64,000 nucleotides of DNA, from assembly GCA_028622995.1 (NCBI GenBank), contig JAJQJQ010000002.1, positions 1,674,001 through 1,738,000 on the forward strand, in the 5' to 3' direction. The notes beneath the pieces are model-generated. The model saw nothing but the letters and a program-made list of their open reading frames with translations, was not told where the DNA came from and did no database searches. Source of the stretch: Panagrolaimus kolymaensis. Its lineage: Eukaryota; Nematoda; Chromadorea; Rhabditida; Panagrolaimidae. The position numbers and the translations under genes were made by a program. Shown piece by piece: positions 36,227 through 49,534 of this stretch; the first letter of the stretch is position 1; each line of letters opens with the position of its first letter.

Positions 36227-39174
36227 CTAATCAGAATACAAGTAAAATGTCCAATAAACAAAATTAAAAAGTAAAAAAGTTAATGGAAATGCAATTCGAC
36301 TTCTTTCATCTATTTTTATTGCCACTGCTCTTCCTCGAATATTGCATAATGAGCGAGTCCATGAAAGTGCTCGCTTTCCCAATGCAGCATTAACTCTCAA
36401 AGATCGCTGCTTATTTTTCAGCCTTGCTTGGTTAATGGGATCTCCGCCATTCATAATTAATTTTAGCGCTGTGTCTGGATTTAATTCGGGTGGAATTCGT
36501 AGCCTTGCTTCAACACTATTTTCTCTTTGAAGTTGACGCTCTGCTTCTTCTTCATCAATAAATGGATAAGAGCCACCACCTTTACCAGCTTCGCCATTGC
36601 TTGAACCAAAAAGAGTCGAAAGTGTTTGATCAAGAATAAGATTGGATGTTGGAGCTGTAAGTCGCATTTCTTGATTTTTTGCATAATGACAAATTGTAAA
36701 TTCTATCATAACTCCAAATGCAAAAGCTAAACATACACCGAGCCAAACATCAATTGCTCTGAAATGAAAGAGAGATAAAAATGAATCATGTAAACAAATT
36801 TTTTTATGGTAGCATAAAAATGCAAATACAAAAAAATATTTACTGAACTCACTTCAAATATGAAACTTCTGGAAGAGCTAATTTAACTCCATTGGCTTGA
36901 GTTGAAATTGTCAAAAGCACTGTAATCGATAAGGATACTCTTGCTGGAGCTGAATCAATATCCAACCAAAAATTAAACCAGCTTATAATAATTATTATTC
37001 CACTGGGTAAATATGTTTGCTAAAATAATTGTTATGTTATTTATTTGGATGGTTTGTTAGAATTTTACTAACCATAATATGATGAGTCATTTGTCGATCA
37101 ACTTTAAATATTGCCGTTTGGCATGACCACACTCCAGTGGAATAAGTTCCATTACAAATTCCACTTTCAATTGTTCTTAAATTCATATCTGGCATACGAA
37201 TATCTGGATTTTGATCGATTGCTGGATCGATTTCTTTTGACCAATGTAATCGCAATTGAGATTCAGGATAAGCATATGAAAGGATACGCTTGAAAATAGA
37301 AAAATTTTGAAGTTAATTAATAAAAAAGGTTGACTTACAAGGCTACACGTCTGGCTGTCTAATGGATATTTTCTTAAATCCTAAAAGAAAAAAATATGAA
37401 TGGAATTTTTTGTCTTGTTTTATTATTTATGATGCTTAACTTTAGGTTTTTTTGTTCTTTAACTTAAAAGTAGGTAGGTATGCGTCAGTTTTTCACAATA
37501 ATAAAGAATTCAAAAAGATTCCCACATTTTTTGTTTGTTAATGGACTCCAATAATGGATACTCCTCTATTATTGACTTTGGAAGCCAAAAACACACCACG
37601 CGATTCAGAAGGTACTTTTTGGAAACAAATTTAAAAATAATGATTGGTGATGACGATTTTTGACCAAAATAGTTCAGTGGTTTTGGGTAAAATTTAGACT
37701 CTTTTTGTGTGGAATCGTGACTTACCATAGCGCAAATAACAACCATAGAAATTCTGCAATCATACCAAATTTTGCCATCACTAAAAATTTTTCTGTCAAC
37801 AAAGTTTTAAGCTTCAAAAACGAACGGATAAAGCCAAATTAAAAAATTATCATCCGTGATTTCTTGAAAAGATGCATGTCGAGCATTAGCAAAATATAAA
37901 TCACTGAAATTTTGTTATAAGAAATTAAACATTCGAAAACTTTAAAAACTAACGGATGCCACATTAAAGCTAATATTTTTCTATCTCTTATTAAAATAGG
38001 AGCTGTACCATTATGTGATAATCTTTTATCATACCATAATTGTTGAAAATAAACATCTAATGCAAAATCCATTGATTGAGCACTAAATGAACTGATACCT
38101 TCTATATACATACTCAATGTAACATTAGTTGCTTTTCCTAAAAAATAGGTGAATTAGAATTTTGTTTTTATTAAAACTTTTAAAACGACTAAAAACTAAT
38201 ATTTTTTTAATATCAAATTTCATTCCTTAAAGGGACATAGCTATTTCATGCCTTTTCAAAAATTTCGATACTGGGGCTGATAGGAACAGTCGGGGCGGCG
38301 CGTGTTTGAATTACCGTGTCACTTCTGTCTTACACGGTAATTCAAACACGCGCCTTACCAAGTGTAACTTTCAGTGCCCGCAAACGAAATTTCAAAAAAG
38401 GCATGAAATAGCTATGTCCCTTTAAAGTTTTAATAATTTTAATAAAAATCTGGCCTTCGTTTGTTTATCTTCAATCAGTTTTTCAACTATCAAACTTTTG
38501 CTGCTTCATAAATTCTCTTTTTTTAAATGGAATTGTATGGATTTATGATCCATATTCGAATTCCTTATTTATTCTGTTTTTTACAGGAAACAATCAATTC
38601 TTAAATATAACTTTTGACTTTTAGGGCAAACTTTCTTCATCGGATTTATTTTTTAAAGTTATCCTTTGAAGAAAAGTTATGAAAAATTTTCTCATTGTTT
38701 ATGTCTTGTTTATGGCATTCCCAAAGAAAAGTGGCACGTTAAAAAGCCAAAAAAAAAGAAGTCGTTGATGCAACAATGAAAAAAAATAAACAAAATAAAA
38801 AAAACCACTGATCCCGGAAGTGACAAAACAAGACTGACTTTTTTTCTCGCCATTGTTGTTGTGTTTTTCTTTTGAAACTTTGTCTGATGCTTTCTTTTAA
38901 GGACATATGATGACAAAGTTGCGAAGCTCATTCACCATATCAAAACAGAATTTTACGTAAGCGTGTAATTTTTAAATGTCTTTTTTGTTATCTTACCTTC
39001 TTCATATGTTGGAATAGCATAACGATTATATGAATTAGAATCTTCTAAAAATTTCACAAATTCTCTTGTTAATGGAATAAATTTTGCATCTTCACCAATT
39101 ACATCTTTCAGAGAAATTAAAATAAATGTTATTATTAATATTGAAAAATTCCTTGGCCTTTTTATTGGGATCAT
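36227..39174 (-). CDS. Cys-loop ligand-gated anion channel, GluCl/glycine-receptor-like
   Basis: Eight exons (38997-39174, 37954-38137, 37826-37903, 37726-37780, 37339-37380, 37073-37288, 36853-37019, 36227-36758) join in frame to 483 aa. A signal peptide (ILIITFILISLKDVIG) is followed by a ligand-binding domain. The Cys-loop has Cys 163 and Cys 177 with exactly 13 residues between. A second pair, Cys 224 and Cys 235 (GICNGTYSTGVWSC), matches the loop C disulfide of glutamate-gated and glycine receptors. M2 carries the PAR motif of anion channels (SAPARVSLSITVLLTIST). M3 is KAIDVWLGVCLAFAFG and M4 ends the protein. It most likely passes chloride; the ligand is not predictable. A TTTTAG directly precedes the ATG, consistent with trans-splicing. 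Intron 1 carries a TTAA-flanked MITE. Confidence 0.88.
38231..38421. mobile_element. 191 bp MITE with TTAA target duplication
   Basis: Near-perfect terminal inverted repeats of about 27 bp (AGGGACATAGCTATTTCATG ... ) with TTAA on each side (38227-38230 and 38422-38425). An inner 22 bp inverted repeat, GGCGCGTGTTTGAATTACCG and its complement, makes the whole copy fold into a hairpin. There is no open frame. TTAA duplication is the habit of piggyBac-type elements, so it may be moved by such a transposase; inference. It lies in intron 1 of the chloride channel gene. Confidence 0.85.
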
Positions 39175-39181
39175 CTAAAAA
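39175..39181 (-). other. Possible trans-splice acceptor of the chloride channel gene
   Basis: TTTTTAG on the minus strand abuts the ATG at 39174, leaving no 5'UTR. This is typical of genes whose mRNA starts with a spliced leader. No upstream coding exon is visible. Confidence 0.45.
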
Positions 39182-39239
39182 TAAAACAATAAAGAATTCT
39201 TTTATTTATAACAAATTAGATTTCACGAAAATAAAAAAC

Positions 39240-40735
39240 CCGACTCGATTGACGGGAACTAAAAAATAAGTTTATCAAAATCTCCTGGAAAAAATATCGG
39301 TTAAAGCAAACTTTTTGGCAACTTTCTACCTATGTAAAGCGAGAATGTATGTCTGTCTGTTTGTAGATTTGGTGTCCCCTAGCAAATTGAAATGTGTCTA
39401 GCACGTCCTATGCAGTTTTTTACGCTAATTACGAATATGTGAATTTCGTTTATCGGAAACGAGATGGTCGAACAGGACATGCGTTTTAAATTTGCATAAT
39501 CGAAAAAAATCTCGACGCGAATGTTTCTCTTTGCGAGTGTCGAAAGGAAGAATCGAGTGCTTTTTTGGAAACGTAAATTTTCTTTACGAGATGTTTTACT
39601 GTAGTTTGATTAGAAACGTAGACTTATGGTTGACGAAATAATTGTGCATGATGAGATGGTTTGCCGGAGGGCGTTTTAAGAAAAGCGCGATTTAAATAAT
39701 TTTTTGAAGTGAAATGGAATAAAGTGTTATAGTAAAATTTGAAGATGTTTGGGGAATTAAAGAGAAATTAATTGCAATTAAGAATGTGGAAGTAGGTGAA
39801 CCCGAGAATCGAGTAATGAAGATGGGCTTCGAAGGATGATAACGTATATCTTCAAAATGAAAAACGAGATCGAAGAATCAAGATGCTCCCCGATTTATAA
39901 AAAGGTGATTTTAGAAATACAATAATTGGTAATGGAAACATGAAAATGGATCGGATCGGACCCGGAGGGTCTAACGGTAATTTTGAAAATAGAGTGAAGG
40001 TAAAGAGTACTGATGGAAGTAGAAAGGATGAACATGAGAGATGAGCCAAAATGTTTAAAACGAAACCCGCATTGTGAAAGAATGATAAGCTATATTTTCG
40101 TTCGGGGCGAAGCCCATTAATGTTGTGATTAAAATTGGGCTCCAAATTGAATTTCAAGTTTGTGCGTTTTAAAATGTTGGAGTTTTGATGAGAAGTAACG
40201 CTTGCGTTGGGGGCGAAGCCACATTTAAATTGTATTTAAATTTGGTGTAAGCAACCCGAAGAATTATTAAAGTAGTGATACTTCAGTAAAGAAATGGAAT
40301 GAAAGTTCATACGTAAAGGTATTTTAAAGTGTTGATTTCAAACATGTGAAAATAAAGTGAATTAGATTAAAACAGTGGTTAAAATTTGCGCGCCATATGG
40401 AATTTCATGTTTGCGCGTTTCAAAATGTTTGACTTAATAAATAATACGATATTTAAAAAAAAAGTTGTGTGTTTAGGCCAAGTTTCTTTAACAGTCACAC
40501 GGTTACCATCAGAAATTCCCACCTTCTTTTATACTCACACCAGATTTATCATAAACTATTATCTCTTAAACATCTCTCTTTTTTCATCCTTTTTTAAAAC
40601 AAAAAATTCCCTAACGTTATTTTTGTTAATGGAAAGTGTTATGTTTGTTTTCGAAAAGTGTTTATGTTTGTTAATAAAAATGTTACGAGGGACCACCGAA
40701 GGGGGGCCCCAAAGCCCTTGTTAATCAAAACTTTG
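39240..40735. repeat. Repeat-like tract with distinct composition
   Basis: About 1.5 kb richer in G than its flanks. It begins near a CCCGACTCGATTGACGGG hairpin, has GTCTGTCTGTTTG, and carries GGGGCGAAGCCC at about 40105 and GGGGGCGAAGCC at about 40209. It ends with GGGACCACCGAAGG and GGGGCCCC at 40688-40712. A 30 bp unit, AATTTCATGTTTGCGCGTTT, recurs in diverged form at about 40149 and 40399. GC hairpins of this kind are common at Helitron and other non-autonomous element ends, but no class could be assigned. Confidence 0.4.
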
Positions 40736-43700
40736 CGATTATTCAATCAAAAAAAAGACATGTGTCAAAAAGAAATTTTTTCAAAACTAAAGTGCAAAGC
40801 ATTTTTTCTGTTGATAAAAATCAAATCACATTAATCGAAGCTTATAAAAATCTCATTTGAAAGAATAACATTTTTTTAAGCTTTGCACTCGGGGCATTTA
40901 TTATTTCTTCATCATCAAGGGAAGAAGGTAAGTAAGGCAAGCAAAAAGAAAAGGAGGAGAGATCAAAAACGAGTGCCGATTGAGGAAGAAGAAAATAGGG
41001 ATGATGGTGGAAGGGAATGAATGGGATAGCGTCTTTCGAAGCTAATAAAATGCTAATTGACGGAAGAAAAAAATAAAAATCGAAATCATGAAAAAATAGA
41101 ATGGATGGATTTTATTTGAACGTCGAATCGTAAAAAATAAATGAAGGCGAATGTTTACACTAAAATGTAAGTTTTTTTGAAGGTAAAAGTTCAAAGAAAG
41201 AAAAAGCTCTCGAAGTTCAAGCTTCAGCCAGTTAAGAAGCTTACCAAAAAAATAAAGAAACCCAAATTTTTTTTTTTCATTTTTCTTGACTTTAGAAAAT
41301 AAAAAAAAACTGATGAAAAAAAGGTAACCAAAAACCTCCACTGATATTTCATCTCTGCCATTTTCTCAGAATTTTACCAATATCTCATTCAATGTTTTCT
41401 TTTTTCCCATATTTATTGAAACTAATAGCATCGTGTTTTTTTTGTTCTCAAAAAGGAAAAGTGATGTAGCCAACCTTTGAAAGTAACAATATTAACCTTT
41501 TGGTGGTAAATTAGATAATATTTGAAATGGTTTAACACAAATTTTTCGTAACATAATAAATTACTTCTCAAACAACGAGTAAATTCTTTTAGGAATGGGT
41601 TTCTAAGTTATAGAAATTGAAAAACCTAACGTAAAAAAAGTGTACATGTGATTCTTTTAGTTATTTTTTTTCTTGAAATTTTAAAAATGTTTCAAGCCTT
41701 TTTTTAGCTATGAATTCACCTAAGAATCGAAAACAATATTCTTTTCCGTTTTTTCTTGCAAAAAAATAATTGCACGTACATATAATCTATCAAGGGCTTA
41801 TACGAAACTTCCGTTAAAAGAAAATGTTACACCTTTTGGAATAAATCCAAGATATATATTTTTGGAGGTTCCAATTGCTGTTATTTTTTCTTTTGCAGAA
41901 AAATGACGAATATAAAACACAAAAAAATAAAAAGAAAAAAGTAGTTTAACTGTTGCAACAAAAAAATAGTATACTCAAGTAGGATTTAAATCTTGGAGTT
42001 TTGTTTAAAATTTAAACCAAAAAGAGGTTCACTATTATTTTAGCCTTTTTTAAAAACCAAGCTTCTTAAAAATGGGTTTTCTTATAAAATCCAAGCCTAA
42101 ATGGAAAACATTATCGAGATTTTTAAAACGTGGCTATTATTTTAGAAAACAAAAAAAATATGGCACATAAGATTTAGATTTAGGATAAACGTTCGGGCCT
42201 TTGCAAATGCAAAACCAACCAAAAACAAAAACAATGAAGCAATTTTTTTATGATGTTTTTAATCTAAACATTTTAACTTTAGATTTTTGGCCAAAACCAT
42301 GCTAAACATTTAGCTTTATAAAACTTGGAAGATCAGATAAGCTTTTAATTCTCATATGGAACTCTTCTTAGCTATACAAGTAATAAAATAATAAAAAACA
42401 ATATAAAAAATATGAAGAGAAAATTTTTTAACTAAAAGAAGAAGAAAAACAAGCAAACAACAAATTAAGATTTTTAAAATTAAAATAATTTTAAAATTAG
42501 AGAGACTTAAAAAAAGATTTAATTTGTTATTAAACTGCTTCTTATTAGTAACTTATAATTATTTCTGTCGTGTCTCATCTAATGTTAGAGTCTTTAAATT
42601 TTTGAAAGTCTTTTAGACACTCAAATGTGCCAAGCTTCTTTTCTTTCAAAACTAAACAATTAATAATAAAAAAAAGATGGCGTCAAAGGAGCCCCATTTT
42701 ATATTGTTCAAATGGCGAAGTCCAAAAATCATTGATAATAATTTTTTTGGAGCATAAAGGTTTTTTGAAGAAAAAAAGAAGGACCGGCACATTTTTTAAA
42801 AGAAAAAAGAAAAAAGAAAAAAGAGATTCCTTGCAACAAAGCCTTTTCCGGCATATTTATTTTTTGTTTCACATTTAAAGAAACGCCTGTCAACTGCGTT
42901 CTGGCACAAACATTTTATAATAAACCTTTGAATTTAAGCTTTGGAAGAAACAAAAAAAAATACGTAGACGGAAAAAAAGTGAGAAAAAAAAGTTTTAAAT
43001 CAGTTGGAGGTCGCCAACGTCGACGTTTTCGATTGAACTAAAACTCTTTCTTCCTGGTTGATGCCATTTTAGAATTTTAGAAGAAAGGCATTGACGTCGT
43101 CTTCCACTTCAGAGATCCTTCAAATTTGGTTTTACTTTTAATAGATTTCGAGGCTTAGAACGAATTAAAAAAAGTGGGAAAAATTTTCTAGCTAAAAATG
43201 GGAACATTGTATTATTTTTTTTGAATGAGAAGATGGAACATTCCATTTCGTCTATGAATTCGCAACGACCTCTTCAAAACAAAGCAAAAATGTACGGTGG
43301 CTATTCTCTTACTTGAAAAACAAAAAACAAAGACATCCAAGTTTCTCCAAGAATAAAGGATGCCTCCAAAAATAGTGTACTAAGTTTGTTTGAACTTGAA
43401 AAAAAGAAAGAAAACTACTAAAACTTATGATTATTTTTATTATTATTAATGCCTCAGGGCGCTTATTTTGTTTTTATTTTAAAAGCGTTTGAGGCGGCAA
43501 AAGGATACAACAATATATTATCTCAAAAATAAATGATTGCGAAAAAATAAAAATAAGATTGAAAAAAGGCTTCAATAAAATTTCCGTTTTCTTTTTATAT
43601 ATAATTTTTTGCTTTTGTTGCTTTTGAAAGAAAAATAAAAGTTGCAAGGATTAGTTTTGTCGCTTTTGCCTTTCATCATTGCTATCAATTTGCGAGGAGA

Positions 43701-46700
43701 GCTTGCAGAGGCACTCAAATTATAAAAAAACATGTGCAATTTTTTTTAAGCAAAACATTGTAGCCGAGTTGAAAGATAAATTAGGAAATGCGCAAAAATC
43801 ATAGGGAAGTTTTATCTTTTTTTGAGTTTTGATTTATGGGATGATGAAGGTCAAAGGCTTTAACTGAACAAAAATAAGGAAGTTGTATTCAAAATGAGTA
43901 ACGGCAGGAAATACGTAGTTGTAAATTTCAAGCTTTTAGCAAAAAACACAATCAAAGAAGCTTTTTAGTTGTTAAAAAAGTTGCAATCAAGAAAATGAAA
44001 GGCACAATTTATGGGAAGATCCATTGCACTAATATTTTTACTTACCTATCCACCACTGCATTTTTACTATGATCTTTAAACCTCTCCAAAAAAGTATCTT
44101 AATATTCTTATATCCTCAAAAAGTAAAGTATGTAATTTTCGATCAAAACACGAAACCAATTTTTCTATTTTCTTTTGCAAAAAAAAAACAATCTCATGGA
44201 ACTTATTTCCTGGCGAATTAGTTTGTTGTCGGGAGTCAGTCACTTGAGTCAACCTTTTTTTCAATTTTTTTTTTCAGAACTCTCCATCCAAAAGGTTTAT
44301 GCCAAGTAAAAGAAAAAACAAAAGAGAGATTTGAATAGGAAAAAAGTCTTCGAAATTCAATTTTAGAAACAATTTTTTTTCTACTAAAATTTTTTCAAGC
44401 AAAAAAGAGACTTTAGTTTTTTTCTTCGTTCAAAAAATGTTCGAAGTTCGAATATATGAAGTTTGCAAAAACGAAATCGGATACTTTCATTCGAAAGTGT
44501 GAGCAAGAAGTCATGCCAAAGTTTTATTTTTTTTTGCAGGAAAATTAAAGAATTATTTAATGCAAACTTTTTTTTTCACACTTATGAATGAGTGAATGAA
44601 GAACAAGAAAAAAAGACAGACGTGATTAAAATAAATTAAAAGGGCTTTAAAAGTGATGAGTATTTTTAGGAATCATTGAAATTGTTGTTACATATTTTTT
44701 CGAGAGACAAAAAAATGCCCTTGAACCAAGAAAAAGCAGAGGAAGAAGAAAAGCTTTAAAAATACTTTGAATAGATTTTTGAATAAAAAAATAAAATAAA
44801 TGGCAACAACTAAAAAAAGAAGATGGGGGATGGTAAAGAACGGCTCAATTAGCTTTCGACGACGACAATATTTTTTTTGTTAAGAAACAAAAAACACAAA
44901 AGAGAATGAAAAAAAAATGCCATCGATGTTTAAGAGAATGAATTGAATAGATTTGGATTCCTAATTTTAGAAGAAAGAAAAAAAAACAAGGTTTTTGGCT
45001 GCTCGTGTTTTTGAGAGAGATAAAAGTAATAAGGTAAAAAAAACTAAATTTAACTTTTTTAAACTTTAAAATAAATTTGAAAAGAAAAATAGACTTTCGT
45101 CTTTGATACTCTTTATATTTGTAACTTTGAAAGCTAAAAACTTTGATCATTTTTAAATTGCAGAAACAATCACGTAATCACAAATTGACTCAAGGGAAAA
45201 TGGGTTTTTTTCTGAAATAAAAAAACATTCGGTTTAAATGGGATTTTTTAAATGTGTTTTTTCAATGATGAAAGTAAAAGGAGAATTATTTTACTGAGAC
45301 AGACATGTGGTCGAAAATGAAAAATTTTCAGGTTGGTATATTTAGAACTTATAAATTTACTCAAATTTTAATTTTAGTTGGCAAAGATATGTAAATTAAA
45401 GATAGGACTATTGCATTAAGCCTCATCGTGTTGGTTAAAAATTTCCACTATGAGACGACACTTCGTTTAACAAAACACATAAATATTTGATATTTTTTAA
45501 CTAACACCCGAACAACTATATATTACTTTATCTCAAAATGAATTTCATAAATGAAGACATTCATTTCTAAAAAGCAAAGTAAAGCATCTCTTAAAAAAAC
45601 AACTGAGTGAAGAAGAAAAAAGAAATTCATAATATGCGACAATTAAATCATAGGCTTGCTTTTTAAATGAAATGCGTCAACCAACAAAAAAAGGAAAAGA
45701 AAATTATTTATACTTTTGAGATAAAAAAATGAAATTAAAAAATGATCTATGTTAATGATTTAAAAGAAAAAAGAAGTGGCATTATTTATTATGAGAATTT
45801 TATTTTTTGATAATGTTTGAAGTTTTAGTTTCTTCTATCTTCTTAGAAACTTGGAGAGAAAAAAATGAAGATAAAATTCAAACAAAATTTTTGTCACTTG
45901 CTTTTCTTATTTACTGCTTTTTTTCTAAAAAGAGCATTCATAAGATATTAACTCTTCTTCTTTTTTTCGAAGAACAAAAATTTTGCGATATAAAGAAAAA
46001 AGGTTTTAAACGACTAAAAATTGTCTAGCAACAATGTTTTTGCAAAAAACTGAAAAACGTCAAATTTTGTTAAAATTCTTTAGCGATTTTTGAAACTTTT
46101 ATATTACTTTTTTGTTTTTAAAATTAAATAATTAGTAGGCACATTTTCGTCGTCATCAGCTATGAGAGAAAGAAAGATTAACTGAAAAGCAAGAATGCAA
46201 AACATTTTTTGGATGTGTGGTAGCAATTATCGCACGTGCTTCATTATGCGTTGAAAAGCATAAAAAAGCTTCAAAATTTGCAAATATTTAAGAATTATCG
46301 TAAACCATGAACTTTCATTCCAAAAAATAATGAAGAAATTTGGTTAAAAAAATATACCATTTTTTGTTGTCGTAAAACCTTACACCAACCAGGAATTAAA
46401 ATTCAACAAAATATTATTATGGCTCCCAAGCAACCTTTTTTTTTTGTTAGCATCAAAGCATCAAATCCCTATGTAAATATGTTAATTTCGAAAAATGTTA
46501 ACAAACACCAAAAAAGAGTGGACTGTTTCGAGCAAAAAGAGTGCCTTCACTTATTTGTTTTTTAGAGTCTCCCAATATTTCAATAAAGCATTTTTCTAAA
46601 AGCTACCAAAAAAATGAATGAAGAAAAAAAGTTAGAAACACGAAAAAGTAACTTATGTTGCCAAGAAAAAAAAAGAATTATAAAACAATCTTAAAAAAAT

Positions 46701-47599
46701 AAAGATCATGTATGTATGTAGGTTGAGGAGGATCATAATAATGATCAATTATCTTTTTTAGTCAAAAAGCTGTCAACTTTTGTCGCAACAAAACTTTGTG
46801 GGCTTCATCGTTGCAAACTTTCTTTTTCTTGTTAATTGCAAAAATTTTGTCTCAAATTACTCTTAAATTATTTTTTTCTGAAGGCGAGACAACCAACACA
46901 AAAAACTGCTTTGATTATCACTTACCTTTGTTTTAAACGAATGACTTTTCCTGCAAAAAAAGTAATTTGCAAATTTGCTAAAAGTACACAAAAAAAGAAA
47001 ACTTATCTTCAATATGTTTCTCTCTCATAAAGTTTTTTAGTTGTAAAGCTTAGAAGAAAGAAAAAATTTCCCTAATGTTGTAATGATGCCTGTCTTCTGC
47101 TAGCTTGATAGTCTATGAACGAAATATTGGTTGGGGAATCAAATAAATACACATGTTAAAGAGGTTAATCAATCAATTAGTTTTATGTAAGCCTAATACA
47201 TTTGTTTGGTAATTTTCTCAGTTGTTTTCCTTTCCTTTTTTAAATACCATCTTATTGGCAACAGAGATTTCTCACGAGATTTACCAAAGCTTGATGAAGA
47301 TTTTTTCCAATGAAGATTATATTCGATGAAGAAAATATTCATCCACAATATTTAACTTTTCCCACACATTGAAATCATAAGAAAAAAGCTGCTTTATTTA
47401 AAAATTTTACAAAAAGAAAAAACAAAATTATGGGATTATGAATAACTAATATTGGCAGGGAAGAATTCGTTCTTTCTCATAATCAGAGAATAAAAATTTT
47501 TTAGAATACTTTAAACTATTTTAAGGATTAACCTTAATTTCAAAAGTATTCCAATAACCCTTTTCCTCTTCTCCATTTTTATCTTCTTCTTCATTTTTA
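40736..47599. other. Gene desert, 6.9 kb
   Basis: Low-complexity AT-rich DNA with long A and T runs. Open frames are all under about 100 codons and consist of F, K, L, I and N. None shows conserved motifs or exon partners. No tRNA, repeat with clear ends, or array was found. It may hold regulatory DNA, UTRs or introns of a poorly conserved gene. Confidence 0.55.
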
Positions 47600-49534
47600 T
47601 CATAATTTTTTGAAGGGGAAACGAAAGAGGCCATTAATTTTTCCGGTGAGGCCTTCTTTAATGGACGATGTTGTGGATTGAGAAGAAAAGGGATTTTGGA
47701 TTTCATATTTTCGATTGAAATTTTTGTTGCCGTTGTTTCGTAGACGTTTTTGGTGCTCATATCGACAACAGATGCCTTCGTGAACGGAAAAAGGGTTGAA
47801 GACACAGGCAGAATCGGATGGACAAAATGCGGAGTTAAAAAGCTTTGATGCTGTTGCTGCTGTTGCTCCCGACTCGATTCCTTCTCGAGTTGGGAGCATA
47901 CAACGAAAGGGCCGCGCAGATGTTTGACGTTGATCCAATTCATTTGCAAGTAACATTTTCATTCCAAATTTTGCGCATATTTCTTCATAATCTCGAACAT
48001 CTAAAAAATATACGTTAATGCATTAACAAATTTTAAAACTTTAAAGATCAACTTGGTATTGAACAACATAAAGAATAATTTCTCTCCTTCAAAGGATCAT
48101 CAAACCATCGATGACAAAATTTTCCTTCAGAACACTCAGATTTTTCTGAACAATCTTCATAATGCTCTATAGCCAAAAGACCATGAATGCTTGGACATGT
48201 GGGTTCTGCAATGCAATGTTCCACTGAAAATGCAACCTTTTTTCCATTCCAATCAATTGGAATTGGTTCAGGAATAAATCCAATATCACATTTACAATAA
48301 CCATTTCGACAAATAGTATTAGAACCAACAAAACAATCGGAATCTTTTTCACATTCTCCACCAAGTTTGGAAACCTTTTGACAAATTCCATCAATTAAAA
48401 TATGATTAGTTGGACATTGACAAATTTTGGTTTCATTATTGGTTTTCATGCAAACCGAATTTTGAACTGAGAGACATTGTTCATCCACGTTGCAATGATT
48501 CAAATGTCCAACAATAGCGTAACATTTATCTCCATGTCGAATGGGTAAATTTCTTGGGCAATCATTTGGACAACACATGGATTGTTGATGAGTGCCAATG
48601 GAATAGCTAAAGCAATGATGAGTTTCCCATGGGCAATTTGCACATCCATAACTCAATGGACTTCCAACTGGACAATTTACTTTCATCGTTGGACAACAAA
48701 ATCCTCGAGAATCAGTGAATTGCGCAAAAAGGCAATAATTTCCTTCAGGACATTTGAGAGTATTTCGATCACAAATTAATGGATATCCATTTTCAAGTGG
48801 CGCATCTCCAAGTGGACATTGTTGAACTGTAACACATTGTTGATGCTTTCGAAGCGTTCCAGGAATGCATTGGCATTGGCCAGAGAGGCATTGAGCATAT
48901 CGGGTTGAACATTGCTCGTTATAAGAACATGTTTCACCGAGATCGAGTACTGTAATTTCGGACTTATTAAAGCTTTCATGAAATGAAAAAAAAGTTTACA
49001 TGGAACGCAAGCTTCCGTATGATCAATTTTTGATTTAACGAGGACATGATTTGGCTCACAATTTTGAATGCATTTAGTATTTTCCTTAGCAGCTGAAAAG
49101 CCATCGGGACAGTCACATATGCCATTTGAAGAGCAAACGAAAGGTTCACGACATCGTTGGGTTTCAGAAAGAACATTTCGACATAATTGATGAAAATCAA
49201 GAGCTGTAATTATTTTTTTCAAAAAATCTTAAAAGTATGTACGCAAATACGAAGCTATCCTACCTTTTTTGCAGGCTATTAACCCACGTTTATCTTCGTC
49301 TCGAGTTGAAAAAAATCCCTTTTGACATTGACATCGAGAATCCACGCAAATACTATTAGCAAGCAAAACACAATCCACAGAACGTTCACAGGAATCTCCA
49401 ACACTTTTTTGAACATCACCTGTCAAGAAATTACCATATGAAGCTTGAGATAATAGCCATTTGAAAGGTGAATAATTGGCAAAACTTAAACCAAAAAGAG
49501 CGAAAAGAAGCAGGAAACACCTGCTGCAATTCAT
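47600..49534 (-). CDS. Secreted cysteine-rich protein with EB modules
   Basis: Four exons (49264-49534, 49000-49203, 48053-48949, 47600-48000) join in frame to 590 aa. The start MNCSRCFLLLFALFGLSFA is a signal peptide. The rest is a chain of Cys-rich units. EB-like modules are CERSVDCVLLANSICVDSRC and CEKDSDCFVGSNTICRNGYC. Lustrin-like units follow the pattern CP..G.P....C....CCP (VNCPVGSPLSYGCANC). The last exon ends with CPSDSACVFNPFSVHEGICC. No membrane segment is seen. EB modules are abundant in nematode extracellular and cuticle proteins; the function here is unknown. The junction to the final exon uses a weaker donor (GTTGAT), and the last exon is also open in another frame. Confidence 0.82.

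Noticed and set aside
43010..43080. TTCCTGGTTGATGCC, reminiscent of the 18S rRNA start
   Set aside because: Only a short partial match with no following rRNA sequence.
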